Shown here one piece after another: positions 32,547 to 41,300 of a DNA stretch of 64,000 nt. Each line of letters opens with the position of its first letter. Position 1 is the stretch's first letter. The stretch is taken from contig CAVHCX010000012.1 of NCBI GenBank assembly GCA_963634745.1, forward strand, positions 1 through 64,000. Reading direction: 5' to 3'. The position numbers and the translations under genes are program-made. Under the pieces are notes generated by a model that was not told the DNA's origin, did no database searches, and saw nothing but the letters and a program-made list of their open reading frames with translations. This DNA comes from CAKRJP01 sp963634745 (GTDB lineage: Bacteria > Bacillota > Clostridia > Lachnospirales > Lachnospiraceae).

Positions 32547-33524
32547 ATGGATATGGATAGAAATAAAGATCATAGAATGGAAGAGGCAATGCAGCCCATT
32601 GTAGAGGCTGTTTTAAATGATTATAGCAAGGGACGGGACATTGATAATACCAAGGAATTGTTTGAGCTTCCCCAGAGAGAAAAGATCATTGACCTTATAG
32701 AGAAGATGCTTCGGATCGTATTTCCGGGATATTACAGAGATCCGGCTTATAAGTCCTACAATATGAATCATAATTTATCCTTGCTCTTGGAGGATATTGC
32801 ATTTAACCTGACCAAGCAGGTGGAGATTGTGCTTCGTAGAACAAGTGCTTCCCTTGCGGAGGAGGCTTACAAGGAGAAGGCCCAGGATCTTACCCTGGAA
32901 TTTCTTCGCAAAATTCCCAAGATCCGAGAATATATTGATACAGACCTACAGGCAGCCTATGACGGAGATCCTGCAGCTTATTCTAAGGATGAAGTAATTC
33001 TTGCATATCCTGGAATTCAAGCCATTGCTATCAACCGCCTTGCCCATGAGTTGTTCCTCTTGGAGGTGCCCTTGATTCCCCGTATCATGACAGAGTATGC
33101 CCACAGCATTACCGGTATTGATATTCATCCGGGAGCAACCATAGGAAAATATTTCTTTATTGACCACGGTACCGGAATCGTAGTAGGTGAGACTACGGTG
33201 ATCGGAGAACATGTAAAGATCTATCAGGGCGTGACCCTGGGAGCCTTGTCCACCAAGGGAGGACAGAAACTTCGGAACAAGAGAAGACATCCTACCATCG
33301 AGGATAATGTTACGATTTATGCCGGGGCCTCTATTTTGGGAGGCGATACGGTAGTAGGCGCAGATTCAGTAGTGGGAAGTAACGTATTTATCACAAAATC
33401 CATTCAGCCCGGAACCAGGGTCAGTGTTAAGAATCAGGAACTTCAGATCAAGCTGGGAAATGAACCGCAGCAAAGAAGTGAGGACAAGGATATATTCGGC
33501 CAGGATCAGAAGTGCCTATATTAG
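32547..33524 (+). CDS. cysE: Serine O-acetyltransferase
   Basis: Acetylates L-serine with acetyl-CoA, giving the O-acetylserine used by CysK. It has 325 aa, longer than classical CysE because of an extended helical N-terminus (EpsC-type). The left-handed beta-helix hexapeptide repeats begin near residue 190; GIDIHPGATIGKYFFIDHGT carries the catalytic histidine region, and VKIYQGVTLGALSTKG follows. GAGAGGA precedes the ATG. The rhodanese-TtcA gene starts 14 bp after its stop, so the two form an operon. The tail after about residue 300 is polar and may include the feedback region that binds CysK. Confidence 0.95.
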   Translation: MDMDRNKDHRMEEAMQPIVEAVLNDYSKGRDIDNTKELFELPQREKIIDLIEKMLRIVFPGYYRDPAYKSYNMNHNLSLLLEDIAFNLTKQVEIVLRRTSASLAEEAYKEKAQDLTLEFLRKIPKIREYIDTDLQAAYDGDPAAYSKDEVILAYPGIQAIAINRLAHELFLLEVPLIPRIMTEYAHSITGIDIHPGATIGKYFFIDHGTGIVVGETTVIGEHVKIYQGVTLGALSTKGGQKLRNKRRHPTIEDNVTIYAGASILGGDTVVGADSVVGSNVFITKSIQPGTRVSVKNQELQIKLGNEPQQRSEDKDIFGQDQKCLY

Positions 33525-33538
33525 ATGTGGAGGATGCT

Positions 33539-34711
33539 ATGAATCAGGTGACCATTGAAGAGCTTGAGCAGCTTGATGATAATAAGATTATTTTAGATGT
33601 TAGAAAGGCTGAAGATTATAAGAGGGGTTCCCTTGAGAAAGCCCTTAACCTTCCTATAGAAGAGTTCTCGGTAGATGCTTACCGGGAACTTCTTAAGTCA
33701 AAAGAACTTTCTCTTGATTTGCCGGTATATGTACTCTGCCATACGGGAGATAAGAGCCGGGATGTGGTAGACCAGCTTGATGAAGCCGGAATTTCTGCTT
33801 CCAATATTGAAGGAGGCTATAGGGCCCTTCTTAGGCTGCAGCTGGGACGTTATCTTGCTAAGGAGGATGCGGCCAAAGAGAAAACCAAAGAAATTGAACG
33901 CAGCATCATTAAGAAGTTTCGCAAAAATGTATGGTGCAAATTTACAAAAGCCATACGGGAATATGATCTGATCCAGGACGGAGATAAGATTGCTGTCTGC
34001 ATCTCCGGAGGAAAAGATTCCATGCTTATGGCAAAGCTCTTCCAGGAGCTTAAAAAACATGGAAGGAATAATTTTGAATTAGTATTTTTAGTAATGAACC
34101 CCGGCTATAATGCAGATAACTGGAAAATTATCCAGGACAATGCAAAAATTTTGGGAATCCCCTTGACCGTATTTGAAAGTGATATTTTTGATGTGGTGGC
34201 GGATATAGATAAGAACCCTTGCTATCTGTGTGCAAGAATGCGGCGGGGTTATCTTTACTCCCATGCCAAGGAATTAGGCTGCAATAAGATTGCCCTGGGC
34301 CATCATTTTGACGATGTCATAGAGACTGTTCTTATGGGAATGCTCTACAGTGGAAAGATTGAGACCATGATGCCCAAGCTTCATAGTACGAACTTCGAGG
34401 GGATGGAGTTGATCCGCCCGATGTATCTTATTAAAGAGGAAGATATCAAGGGCTGGAGAGATTATAATGGTCTTCACTTTATTCAATGCGCCTGCAGATT
34501 TACAGAAAATTGTGCCAGCTGCGGAGGGGGACGAGGCTCTAAGCGGGATGAGATGAAGGAATTGGTGGCTCATTTTAGGACTATGAGCCCCTTGATCGAG
34601 AAGAATATTTTCAGGAGTATCCATAATGTGAACCTAAAAACTATCATAGGCTATCACAAGGGAGATATGGAATATAATTTCCTGGATGATTATTATCCGG
34701 AGAAAAAATAG
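33539..34711 (+). CDS. Rhodanese / TtcA-like PP-loop fusion protein
   Basis: Two-domain protein of 390 aa. Residues 1-105 form a rhodanese domain with the persulfide cysteine Cys67 in CHTGDKSR. Residues about 125-390 form a TtcA/TilS-type PP-loop ATPase with SGGKDS at 156-161 and Cys228-x2-Cys231; further cysteines 317, 319, 325 and 328 (CAC...CASC) may bind an FeS cluster or zinc. TtcA thiolates C32 of tRNA. The fusion suggests the rhodanese half hands persulfide sulfur to the ATPase half. ATG 33539 follows GGAGG by 6 nt; a GTG at 33512 lies inside cysE. Cotranscription with cysE links it to cysteine supply. The exact RNA target is inferred. Confidence 0.82.
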   Translation: MNQVTIEELEQLDDNKIILDVRKAEDYKRGSLEKALNLPIEEFSVDAYRELLKSKELSLDLPVYVLCHTGDKSRDVVDQLDEAGISASNIEGGYRALLRLQLGRYLAKEDAAKEKTKEIERSIIKKFRKNVWCKFTKAIREYDLIQDGDKIAVCISGGKDSMLMAKLFQELKKHGRNNFELVFLVMNPGYNADNWKIIQDNAKILGIPLTVFESDIFDVVADIDKNPCYLCARMRRGYLYSHAKELGCNKIALGHHFDDVIETVLMGMLYSGKIETMMPKLHSTNFEGMELIRPMYLIKEEDIKGWRDYNGLHFIQCACRFTENCASCGGGRGSKRDEMKELVAHFRTMSPLIEKNIFRSIHNVNLKTIIGYHKGDMEYNFLDDYYPEKK

Positions 34712-34784
34712 GAAAGTGCTTGACCCTATGTTAAAATTCAAATGATTGCAAAGAATCGAACAATATGGAAGAGGTTTATTTGAG

Positions 34785-35732
34785 ATGAAAAAAAAGAATG
34801 CCCTAATGTTAATGGTTGCCGCTCTGATCTGGGGAGTTGCTTTTGTGGCTCAAAGTGTGGGGATGGAATATGTAGGTCCCTTTACCTTTAATGGAGTGAG
34901 GTGCCTGGTGGGAGCGGTGGCTCTCCTTCCTGTCATTTGGATTTTTGATAGAAAAAAGAAGCTTGAAGAAGCGAAGGATGGGCAGGAACAATTGCAGAGG
35001 AAGCGGGAAGAATCCGGGAAGGATTTGCTTCTGGGAGGTCTGCTTTGCGGATTTTTCTTATTTCTGGCCAGTAGTCTTCAGCAGATCGGAATCCAGTATA
35101 CCACCACTGGAAAGGCAGGCTTTGTGACTGCTTTTTATATTGTGATTGTACCGGTGCTTGGGATTTTTCTTCATAAGAAGGTTTCCGGAAATGTATGGAT
35201 CGCTGTGGTCATTGCCCTGGTGGGCCTGTATTTTCTTTGTATGACGGAATCCTTCCGGATCGGGAAGGGAGATTTTTATATCTTTGCCTGTGCCTTTGTA
35301 TTTTCTGTCCAGATTCTTATGGTTGATCATTTTGCTCCTAAAGTAGATGGGGTGAAGCTTTCCTGCCTGGAATTTTTTGTAAGTGGCATCCTGTCCCTGT
35401 TTTTTATGTTCACCATGGAAACACCTACATTTGCAGGCATCCTGTCAGCGGGAATCCCGATTTTGTATGCAGGCGTGCTTTCCTGCGGCGTGGCTTATAC
35501 CTTCCAGATTTTGGGTCAGAAGGATTCTAATCCTGCCATTGCATCCTTGATCATGAGTCTAGAGTCTACATTCTCGGTTTTGGCAGGCTGGATTTTACTA
35601 CATGAAACCCTATCTACAAGGGAAGCTATTGGATGTGTCTTTATGTTTGCAGCCATTCTATTAGCGCAGCTGCCTGAGAGGAAAAAAGGGACCGATTTAA
35701 AAGCTGTTAAATTTAAAGAAAATGAGATTTAG
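34785..35732 (+). CDS. EamA/DMT family transporter
   Basis: Drug/metabolite transporter superfamily permease, 315 aa with ten hydrophobic helices in two EamA repeats separated by a charged loop (about 58-85, rich in Lys and Glu). ATG 34785 was chosen over the upstream TTG 34746 because the family begins directly with the first helix (AALIWGVAFVAQSVG at 13-27) and GAAGAGG lies 10 nt before it. The substrate is unknown; many relatives export amino acids or their derivatives. dtd follows 38 bp downstream and may share the transcript. Confidence 0.87.
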   Translation: MKKKNALMLMVAALIWGVAFVAQSVGMEYVGPFTFNGVRCLVGAVALLPVIWIFDRKKKLEEAKDGQEQLQRKREESGKDLLLGGLLCGFFLFLASSLQQIGIQYTTTGKAGFVTAFYIVIVPVLGIFLHKKVSGNVWIAVVIALVGLYFLCMTESFRIGKGDFYIFACAFVFSVQILMVDHFAPKVDGVKLSCLEFFVSGILSLFFMFTMETPTFAGILSAGIPILYAGVLSCGVAYTFQILGQKDSNPAIASLIMSLESTFSVLAGWILLHETLSTREAIGCVFMFAAILLAQLPERKKGTDLKAVKFKENEI

Positions 35733-35770
35733 TTTTAGATTTTAATTAAGGGTCAGAGAAAGGAAATGCT

Positions 35771-36217
35771 ATGAGATTTGTAATACAGAGAGTGACAGAA
35801 AGCAAGGTAGAAGTAGATGGAAAGGTGATTGGCCAAATTGGAAAGGGCTTTATGGTCCTGGTTGGTGTTAGCGATACAGATACCAAGGAAATTGCCGATA
35901 AGATGGTAAAGAAATTAGTCGGCATGCGTATTTTCGAAGATGAAAATGGAAAGACCAATCTTTCTTTAGATGCTGTCGGAGGGGAACTTTTGTTAATATC
36001 CCAGTTTACCCTCTATGCTAATTGCAAGCGGGGCAATCGTCCAAGTTTTATAGAGGCTGGGGCTCCGGATATGGCTAATGAAATGTATGAATATATTATT
36101 GCAAAGTGCAAGGAAAGCGTAGAAGTTGTAGAGCGCGGAGAATTTGGAGCTGATATGAAGGTAAGCCTTGTCAATGACGGGCCTTTCACCATTTTGCTGG
36201 ATTCAGATAGTTTATAA
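35771..36217 (+). CDS. dtd: D-aminoacyl-tRNA deacylase
   Basis: Hydrolyses D-amino acids (and glycine) from mischarged tRNAs; cytosolic homodimer of 148 aa, full length. The family motifs are visible: the start MRFVIQRV, the catalytic SQFTLYA (about 77-83), and NDGPFTILLDS near the C-terminus, a variant of the usual NxGPVT with Phe instead of Val. GAGAAAGG precedes the ATG. It lies between the EamA permease and the sucrose regulator without a terminator on either side, so transcription may run through. Confidence 0.96.
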   Translation: MRFVIQRVTESKVEVDGKVIGQIGKGFMVLVGVSDTDTKEIADKMVKKLVGMRIFEDENGKTNLSLDAVGGELLLISQFTLYANCKRGNRPSFIEAGAPDMANEMYEYIIAKCKESVEVVERGEFGADMKVSLVNDGPFTILLDSDSL

Positions 36218-36258
36218 GATGATTTCAGAAGAAACCAAAGCAGAAAAGAGGGATGTAA

Positions 36259-37239
36259 ATGACCATTAAGGAAATTGCAAAATTGGCCGGAGTTTCCAGC
36301 GCCGCAGTGTCCAGATATTTAAATGGAGGCTACGTAAGTGCTGAGAAAAAGGAAGAAATACGCCGTGTGATCGAAGAGACAGGCTACCAGCCGTCAGCCC
36401 AGGCCAGAATGCTTCGGACAAAGAAGGCTTCTTTGGTAGGGGTGGTGGTACCTAGAATTAATTCGGAATCTATCAGTAGGATCACGGCAGGAATTGAGAA
36501 GGTTCTGGCAAAGAGAAACTACCGTATGCTTTTAGCCGGTACCGATAATACGCCGGAAAAGGAAATTGAATATCTGAAGATTTTCGAGAGCTATCCTGTG
36601 GATGGTATTGTCCTGGTGGGAACCATTGTGACCCCGGCCCATCGAAAGTTTTTTAAAGAGTGTAAGGTTCCGGTTGTGGTCATTGGTCAGCATACAAAAT
36701 ATGCAAATTGTATTTATCATGACGATTATGAGGCGGGGAAACTCATGGGCCAGATGGCAGGCCGCATGAGTCATGAAAAAGTTGCTTATCTTGGAGTCAC
36801 CAAGGAAGATAAGGCGGTAGGTGGCAGCAGAGAAGACGGATTTCGTAGTGGCTTAAAAAGCACAGGAAAAGCCTTGGAGGAAGACTATAAGCTTACGGCA
36901 GACTTTAGTATCCAGTCCGGCTATGAGAAAACCTTGAAGCTTTTGGAAGAAAAAAGTGATATCGATGTCATATCTTGCGCCACAGATACCATTGCAGCCG
37001 GGGCGATCGGAGCCTTGAATGACTATAAGGACGGAGTCTATAAGACCAAGATCCGGGTCACCGGTTTTGGAGATAATCATTTGTTGAAGGCCGTTACCGG
37101 TGGAATCCCAACCGTGCATTTCGGCTATATGACCAGTGGGATCCGAGGGGCGGAAATTCTCTTAGATGCGGTGGAAAGAGGGGAAGATTTGCAAATTGAG
37201 TTGAAATTAGGATGCCGTTTGGTATGCAAGGAAGAGTAA
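36259..37239 (+). CDS. scrR: LacI-family repressor of the sucrose genes
   Basis: LacI/GalR regulator of 326 aa: N-terminal helix-turn-helix MTIKEIAKLAGVSSAAVSRY (1-20), hinge with ARMLRTKK, and a periplasmic-binding-like sugar domain from about residue 58. It sits directly before the sucrose PTS and hydrolase genes, and a LacI-type operator lies in their promoter (37441-37458), so it very likely represses them and responds to a sucrose-derived phosphosugar or fructose. AGAGGG precedes the ATG. It has its own strong terminator, separating it from the structural genes. Confidence 0.9.
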   Translation: MTIKEIAKLAGVSSAAVSRYLNGGYVSAEKKEEIRRVIEETGYQPSAQARMLRTKKASLVGVVVPRINSESISRITAGIEKVLAKRNYRMLLAGTDNTPEKEIEYLKIFESYPVDGIVLVGTIVTPAHRKFFKECKVPVVVIGQHTKYANCIYHDDYEAGKLMGQMAGRMSHEKVAYLGVTKEDKAVGGSREDGFRSGLKSTGKALEEDYKLTADFSIQSGYEKTLKLLEEKSDIDVISCATDTIAAGAIGALNDYKDGVYKTKIRVTGFGDNHLLKAVTGGIPTVHFGYMTSGIRGAEILLDAVERGEDLQIELKLGCRLVCKEE

Positions 37240-37271
37240 AGAAAAGTAAATAAGCCTAAAGAAAGCGTCAT

Positions 37272-37323
37272 AGACACCTCGTTTCTCTGGGAGTGATCCC
37301 GGATAGACGAGGTGTCTTTTTTG
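37272..37323 (+). terminator. scrR terminator
   Basis: AGACACCTCGT pairs with ACGAGGTGTCT, followed by T residues; the loop contains a smaller GGGA/TCCC stem. Confidence 0.92.
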
Positions 37324-37399
37324 CCTTTTTTGCCGGAAGATTTTTAGGTTTGTGAGTATTGTACAAATTTCAAGACATAATATCGTGAAATATGACGCC

Positions 37400-37458
37400 T
37401 TTACAAGTTCTTAAAAATAAATTAAGATTAAAGCATGAAATGTGAAAACGATTACACA
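37400..37458 (+). promoter_or_regulatory. Sucrose PTS promoter with LacI-type operator
   Basis: TTTACA (37400-37405), 17 bp, TAAGAT (37423-37428). TGTGAAAACGATTACACA (37441-37458) is an 18-bp palindrome with central CG and two mismatched pairs, typical of LacI/ScrR operators, lying just past the start site where a repressor would block transcription. Confidence 0.8.
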
Positions 37459-37486
37459 TTAAGTTAAAAAAGGAAGGAGAACACTT

Positions 37487-39382
37487 ATGGATTATAAGAA
37501 CTCTGCAAAAGAGACCCTTGAGTACATTGGTGGGAAAGAGAACATTGTTTCGGCAGCACATTGTGCTACCAGACTGAGATTGGTGATCGCAGACAATAGC
37601 AAGTGCGATAAGACCAAGATTGAGAACGTGGATGGTGTGAAGGGAGTATTTGAAGCCCAGGGGCAGCTTCAGATTATTTTCGGAACAGGAACTGTGAACA
37701 AGGTATATGATGAGTTTATTCAGATGGCAGGTATCACAGGAGGAACCAAGGAAGATGTCAAGCAGGCAGCAGCCTCTAAGCAGAACATTTTCAAGAGAGG
37801 TATCAAGACCTTAGGAGATGTCTTTGTTCCGATCATCCCGGCTATTGTAGCCAGTGGTCTTTTGATGGGACTTTTGGAAGGTTTCTGTAACCTGTGGCCG
37901 CAGATGGCAGATTCCTCTACCTATACGATTATTCATTTGTTCAGTAATGCAGCCTTTGTATTCTTGCCGATCTTGATTGCTATCAGTGCGGCAAAAACAT
38001 TTGGGGGAAATGTTTACTTAGGTGCTGTTATCGGTATGATCATGGTACATACCAGCCTGATCAATGCATGGAGCGTTGCTAGTATGGCTGCCTCAGATAT
38101 TCCGAAGGCATCTGTTTGGTTTGGACTTTATGATATTGACCTGGTAGGATATCAAGGACATGTAATTCCGGTAGTTATAGCCGTTTTCTTAATGTCTGTG
38201 ATTGAGAAGAAGCTTCATAAGATCGTGCCGGAGATGATCGACCTTTTTGTAACACCTCTTGTAACAGTCCTTGTGACAGGATATTTAACTCTTACAATTA
38301 TCGGACCTATCTTCTCTACCATTGAGAACTGGGTATTATCAGGAGCTCAGCAGTTAATCGCCCTCCCGTTTGGTGTAGGAGGAGCTTTGGTAGGTGGTCT
38401 TTATGCACCGACAGTAGTTGCAGGACTTCACCATATGTATAATGCGATTGAAGCTGGTATGTTAAGTTCCACAGGACTCAATACCTGGATGCCGGTTGCT
38501 ACAGCGGCCAACGTAGCCCAGGGTGCAGCTTGTTTGGCAGTAGCTGTTAAGTCTAAGAGCGCGAAGACAAAATCTGTAGCACTTCCGGCAGCCTTGTCTG
38601 CTTACCTTGGAATTACAGAGCCTGCAATCTTCGGTGTAAACGTTCGTTATATGAAACCATTTATCGCAGGATGTATCGGTGGTGTTGCCGGTGGTCTTGT
38701 GGCAGGTATCACAGGAGTAGGAGCAACTGCTTACGGAATCACAGGACTTTTCGGATTCCTGATCACAACGAATTATGCAGTACAGTATGCCTTGATCATT
38801 ATCGTAGCAACTGTTGTAGGATTTGTCGTTTCCTTCATTCTTTTCAAGGAGGAGCCAGAGGCTCAGCCTGCTAAGGAAGAAGAAAAGAAAGAAGAAGTAA
38901 TCGAAGAAAAGAAAGAAGTTTCTGCATCTGAGGAGGAAATTTCAAGCCCGGTAGCAGGTGCTGTTGTAGAGACAAGTCAAGTAGCAGATCCTACCTTTGC
39001 ATCAGAAATGTTAGGAACGACCGTAGCCATTGAGCCTGAGAATGGAATCTTTGTTGCTCCATGTGATGGAGAGATTGTAACCATGTTCCCTACAGGACAT
39101 GCAGTAGCAATCCAGTCTCCGGCCGGTGCAGAGATCTTGATCCATATTGGTATTGATACTGTAAAGATGGATGGCCAAGGATTTAGCAAGAAGGTAGAGC
39201 AGGGAGCCAAGGTTAAGAAGGGTGATGTGCTGATCGAGGCAGATCTTGCAGAGATTAAGAAGGCAGGATACCCAGCTACAACCATGATGATCCTTACAAA
39301 TGCAGATGATTTTGCAAACGTTGAGAAGGCCCAGCCTAAGACTGTAAGCACTGCAGATAAGGTAATGAAAATTAAAAAATAA
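37487..39382 (+). CDS. scrA: Sucrose-type PTS permease, EIIBCA
   Basis: Phosphoenolpyruvate-dependent sugar permease of the beta-glucoside/sucrose family, 631 aa, domain order B-C-A. EIIB carries the phosphocysteine Cys26 in HCATRLR; EIIC with about ten hydrophobic segments spans about 110-455; after a Glu/Lys-rich linker (about 460-485) EIIA has the phosphohistidine His553 in ILIHIGIDTV. Sucrose is inferred from the GH32 hydrolase behind it and the ScrR-like regulator in front. GGAAGGAG precedes the ATG. Imported sucrose would be delivered as sucrose-6-phosphate. Confidence 0.93.
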   Translation: MDYKNSAKETLEYIGGKENIVSAAHCATRLRLVIADNSKCDKTKIENVDGVKGVFEAQGQLQIIFGTGTVNKVYDEFIQMAGITGGTKEDVKQAAASKQNIFKRGIKTLGDVFVPIIPAIVASGLLMGLLEGFCNLWPQMADSSTYTIIHLFSNAAFVFLPILIAISAAKTFGGNVYLGAVIGMIMVHTSLINAWSVASMAASDIPKASVWFGLYDIDLVGYQGHVIPVVIAVFLMSVIEKKLHKIVPEMIDLFVTPLVTVLVTGYLTLTIIGPIFSTIENWVLSGAQQLIALPFGVGGALVGGLYAPTVVAGLHHMYNAIEAGMLSSTGLNTWMPVATAANVAQGAACLAVAVKSKSAKTKSVALPAALSAYLGITEPAIFGVNVRYMKPFIAGCIGGVAGGLVAGITGVGATAYGITGLFGFLITTNYAVQYALIIIVATVVGFVVSFILFKEEPEAQPAKEEEKKEEVIEEKKEVSASEEEISSPVAGAVVETSQVADPTFASEMLGTTVAIEPENGIFVAPCDGEIVTMFPTGHAVAIQSPAGAEILIHIGIDTVKMDGQGFSKKVEQGAKVKKGDVLIEADLAEIKKAGYPATTMMILTNADDFANVEKAQPKTVSTADKVMKIKK

Positions 39383-39435
39383 TGTAACTGTTTTAAGCGG
39401 GTCTTCTTAAAGATCTAGCTTTAAACGAAAAAGCA

Positions 39436-39486
39436 GCCTGGTCAATTTGAACATGTTTTTAGACAAAATTGACCAGGCATTTTTTA
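39436..39486 (+). terminator. Terminator between scrA and the GH32 gene
   Basis: GCCTGGTCAATTT and AAATTGACCAGGC form a 13-bp stem followed by T residues. It would reduce expression of the hydrolase gene, which starts 50 bp on; I see no good promoter in between, so partial read-through is likely. Confidence 0.85.
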
Positions 39487-39536
39487 AAAGAAAAATAAGT
39501 GCTAGGATGCATGATATAGAAATGGAGTAATAATAT

Positions 39537-40964
39537 ATGAACGCATTGACCAAAGACTTAGCGAAACTTACCGATTTCGCAGAAGAACTAGCAAGGAAAA
39601 TAGAAGAAACAGGAAAAGACGAATATAGGCAAAAACTTCATCTTATACCTCCGGTAGGATGGCTCAATGACCCCAATGGCTTGTGTCAGTTTCATGGGGT
39701 CTATCATGCTTTCTTTCAATATTCTCCTTTTGATCCGGAAGGCGGTGTGAAAATGTGGGGCCATTATACCAGCCAGAACCTGATTGACTGGGACTATCAG
39801 GGAACCGCCCTCTATCCGGACCAGGTATTTGACTGCCATGGGGTCTATTCCGGATCAGCCTTTATTGAAGATGATACCATCTACCTATATTACACGGGAA
39901 ATGTAAAGTTAGAGGATGGAGACTATGATTATATTAACAATGGAAGAGAAGGAAATACGATTTTAGTCACCAGCCAGGATGGCTTTCATTTCTCTCCCAA
40001 GCAGCTTCTTATGAAAAACAGTGATTATCCGGAAAACTTATCCTGCCATGTCAGAGATCCTAAGGTTTGGAAGGAGAATGATACCTACTATATGGTACAG
40101 GGAGCCAGAACGAAAAATAGCGTCGGACTGGTATTGGTATTTGAATCCAAGGACAAAATTCACTGGGATTATAAATGCTCTATTGAATCAGAAGAGCCTT
40201 TTGGATATATGTGGGAATGCCCGGACTATTTTGAGCTTGGTAATAAGAAGATATTGTCAACCTCGGCCCAAGGCTTAGAAGGGGGCCTTTGGGAGGACCG
40301 CAACGTCTATCAGTCCGGATATTTTGAGATTCAGGGCGATATCCTGGGAGATTATAAGCTGTCAGAATACAAATTGTGGGATTATGGATTTGACTACTAT
40401 GCCCCCCAAAGCTTCCAGGCAGAGGATGGAAGACGGATCCATATCAGTTGGATGGGAATGCCGGACTGCGAAGAGTATACAAATCCAACCATAGCAAGTG
40501 GATGGCAGCATTGCTTTACCTTCCCGAGAGAAATTTACCTAAAGGATCAGAAGTTGATCTGTCAGCGTCCGGTTAGCGAGTTGGAGGATAAGAAAGAAAA
40601 AAAGGTCCTGGCAAAGGATCGGTTTGCTGAGACTGGTACAAAGCTATACGATGTAAAAATAGAGGAAATTAAGGAAAGCAAGTGCAAGGTCAGACTTTGC
40701 GGGGGCCTGAACCTGGAATATACAGATGGAAGATTCTCTATGCGCTTTGATAGCCAGGATAAAGGAAGCCTGTCAGCCGGCCGTGGACTTCGATATTTGG
40801 ACATTGACTCCTTGGAGAATTTAGAAATTTTGGCTGATGTATCCTCTGTGGAAATATTTGTGAATGATGGTGAATTCGTATTCTCCAGTAGATATTATCC
40901 TACAGAGTACAGCCTAGAGATTGAAGCCCCGGGTGCAGAAATTATTTTCAGCGAAATTCGATAG
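39537..40964 (+). CDS. scrB: Sucrose-6-phosphate hydrolase (GH32)
   Basis: Cytosolic beta-fructosidase that splits sucrose-6-phosphate into glucose-6-phosphate and fructose. It has 475 aa: five-bladed propeller then a C-terminal beta-sandwich. The three catalytic acids are visible: Asp45 in WLNDPNG (nucleophile), Asp174 in RDP, and Glu227 in ECPDYF (acid/base). There is no signal peptide, fitting intracellular action after PTS import. TGGAG stands about 8 nt before the ATG. The upstream terminator implies lower expression than the permease. Confidence 0.94.
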   Translation: MNALTKDLAKLTDFAEELARKIEETGKDEYRQKLHLIPPVGWLNDPNGLCQFHGVYHAFFQYSPFDPEGGVKMWGHYTSQNLIDWDYQGTALYPDQVFDCHGVYSGSAFIEDDTIYLYYTGNVKLEDGDYDYINNGREGNTILVTSQDGFHFSPKQLLMKNSDYPENLSCHVRDPKVWKENDTYYMVQGARTKNSVGLVLVFESKDKIHWDYKCSIESEEPFGYMWECPDYFELGNKKILSTSAQGLEGGLWEDRNVYQSGYFEIQGDILGDYKLSEYKLWDYGFDYYAPQSFQAEDGRRIHISWMGMPDCEEYTNPTIASGWQHCFTFPREIYLKDQKLICQRPVSELEDKKEKKVLAKDRFAETGTKLYDVKIEEIKESKCKVRLCGGLNLEYTDGRFSMRFDSQDKGSLSAGRGLRYLDIDSLENLEILADVSSVEIFVNDGEFVFSSRYYPTEYSLEIEAPGAEIIFSEIR

Positions 40965-41300
40965 GAATGACGATATCTAGATAAAAATACAAAGGATTGT
41001 ACAAAAGTTTATACATTTTTAAGGGTGGGAATGCCACGAGTTTTTGGGCCTCTGGCTTGGTTAAAATGTCATCTTAGAAAAGAAAAAATGAAAGTTTTGC
41101 ATTGGAAAATGCATAAAAGCATGGAAATGAACGTAAAAATCTGTTATTATGACGGAAAAAGAGTTAACACACAGCAAAATATTGTAAAAATTGCGAAGGA
41201 TCAAATTGTTAATATTTTGTTGATTTTGAATTTTGATATTGTATAATAAGCATGTGTGTATAAACTTATTATTTATTTTAAGAAATGAGGTTAGATGAAG
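40965..41300. other. Intergenic region before pckA
   Basis: The 336 bp are AT-rich with no supported gene and no clear terminator for the hydrolase gene. A small hairpin TGCATT/AATGCA lies at 41098-41113, and the pckA promoter lies near 41220-41247. A reading frame at 41025-41246 lacks a ribosome binding site and a recognisable product. Confidence 0.5.
41220..41247 (+). promoter_or_regulatory. pckA promoter
   Basis: TTGATT (41220-41225), 16 bp, TATAAT (41242-41247), followed by a leader of about 48 nt. Confidence 0.55.

Noticed and set aside
41025..41246. 73-residue frame before pckA
   Set aside because: GTG start without a ribosome binding site, unusual composition, and it overlaps the pckA promoter.
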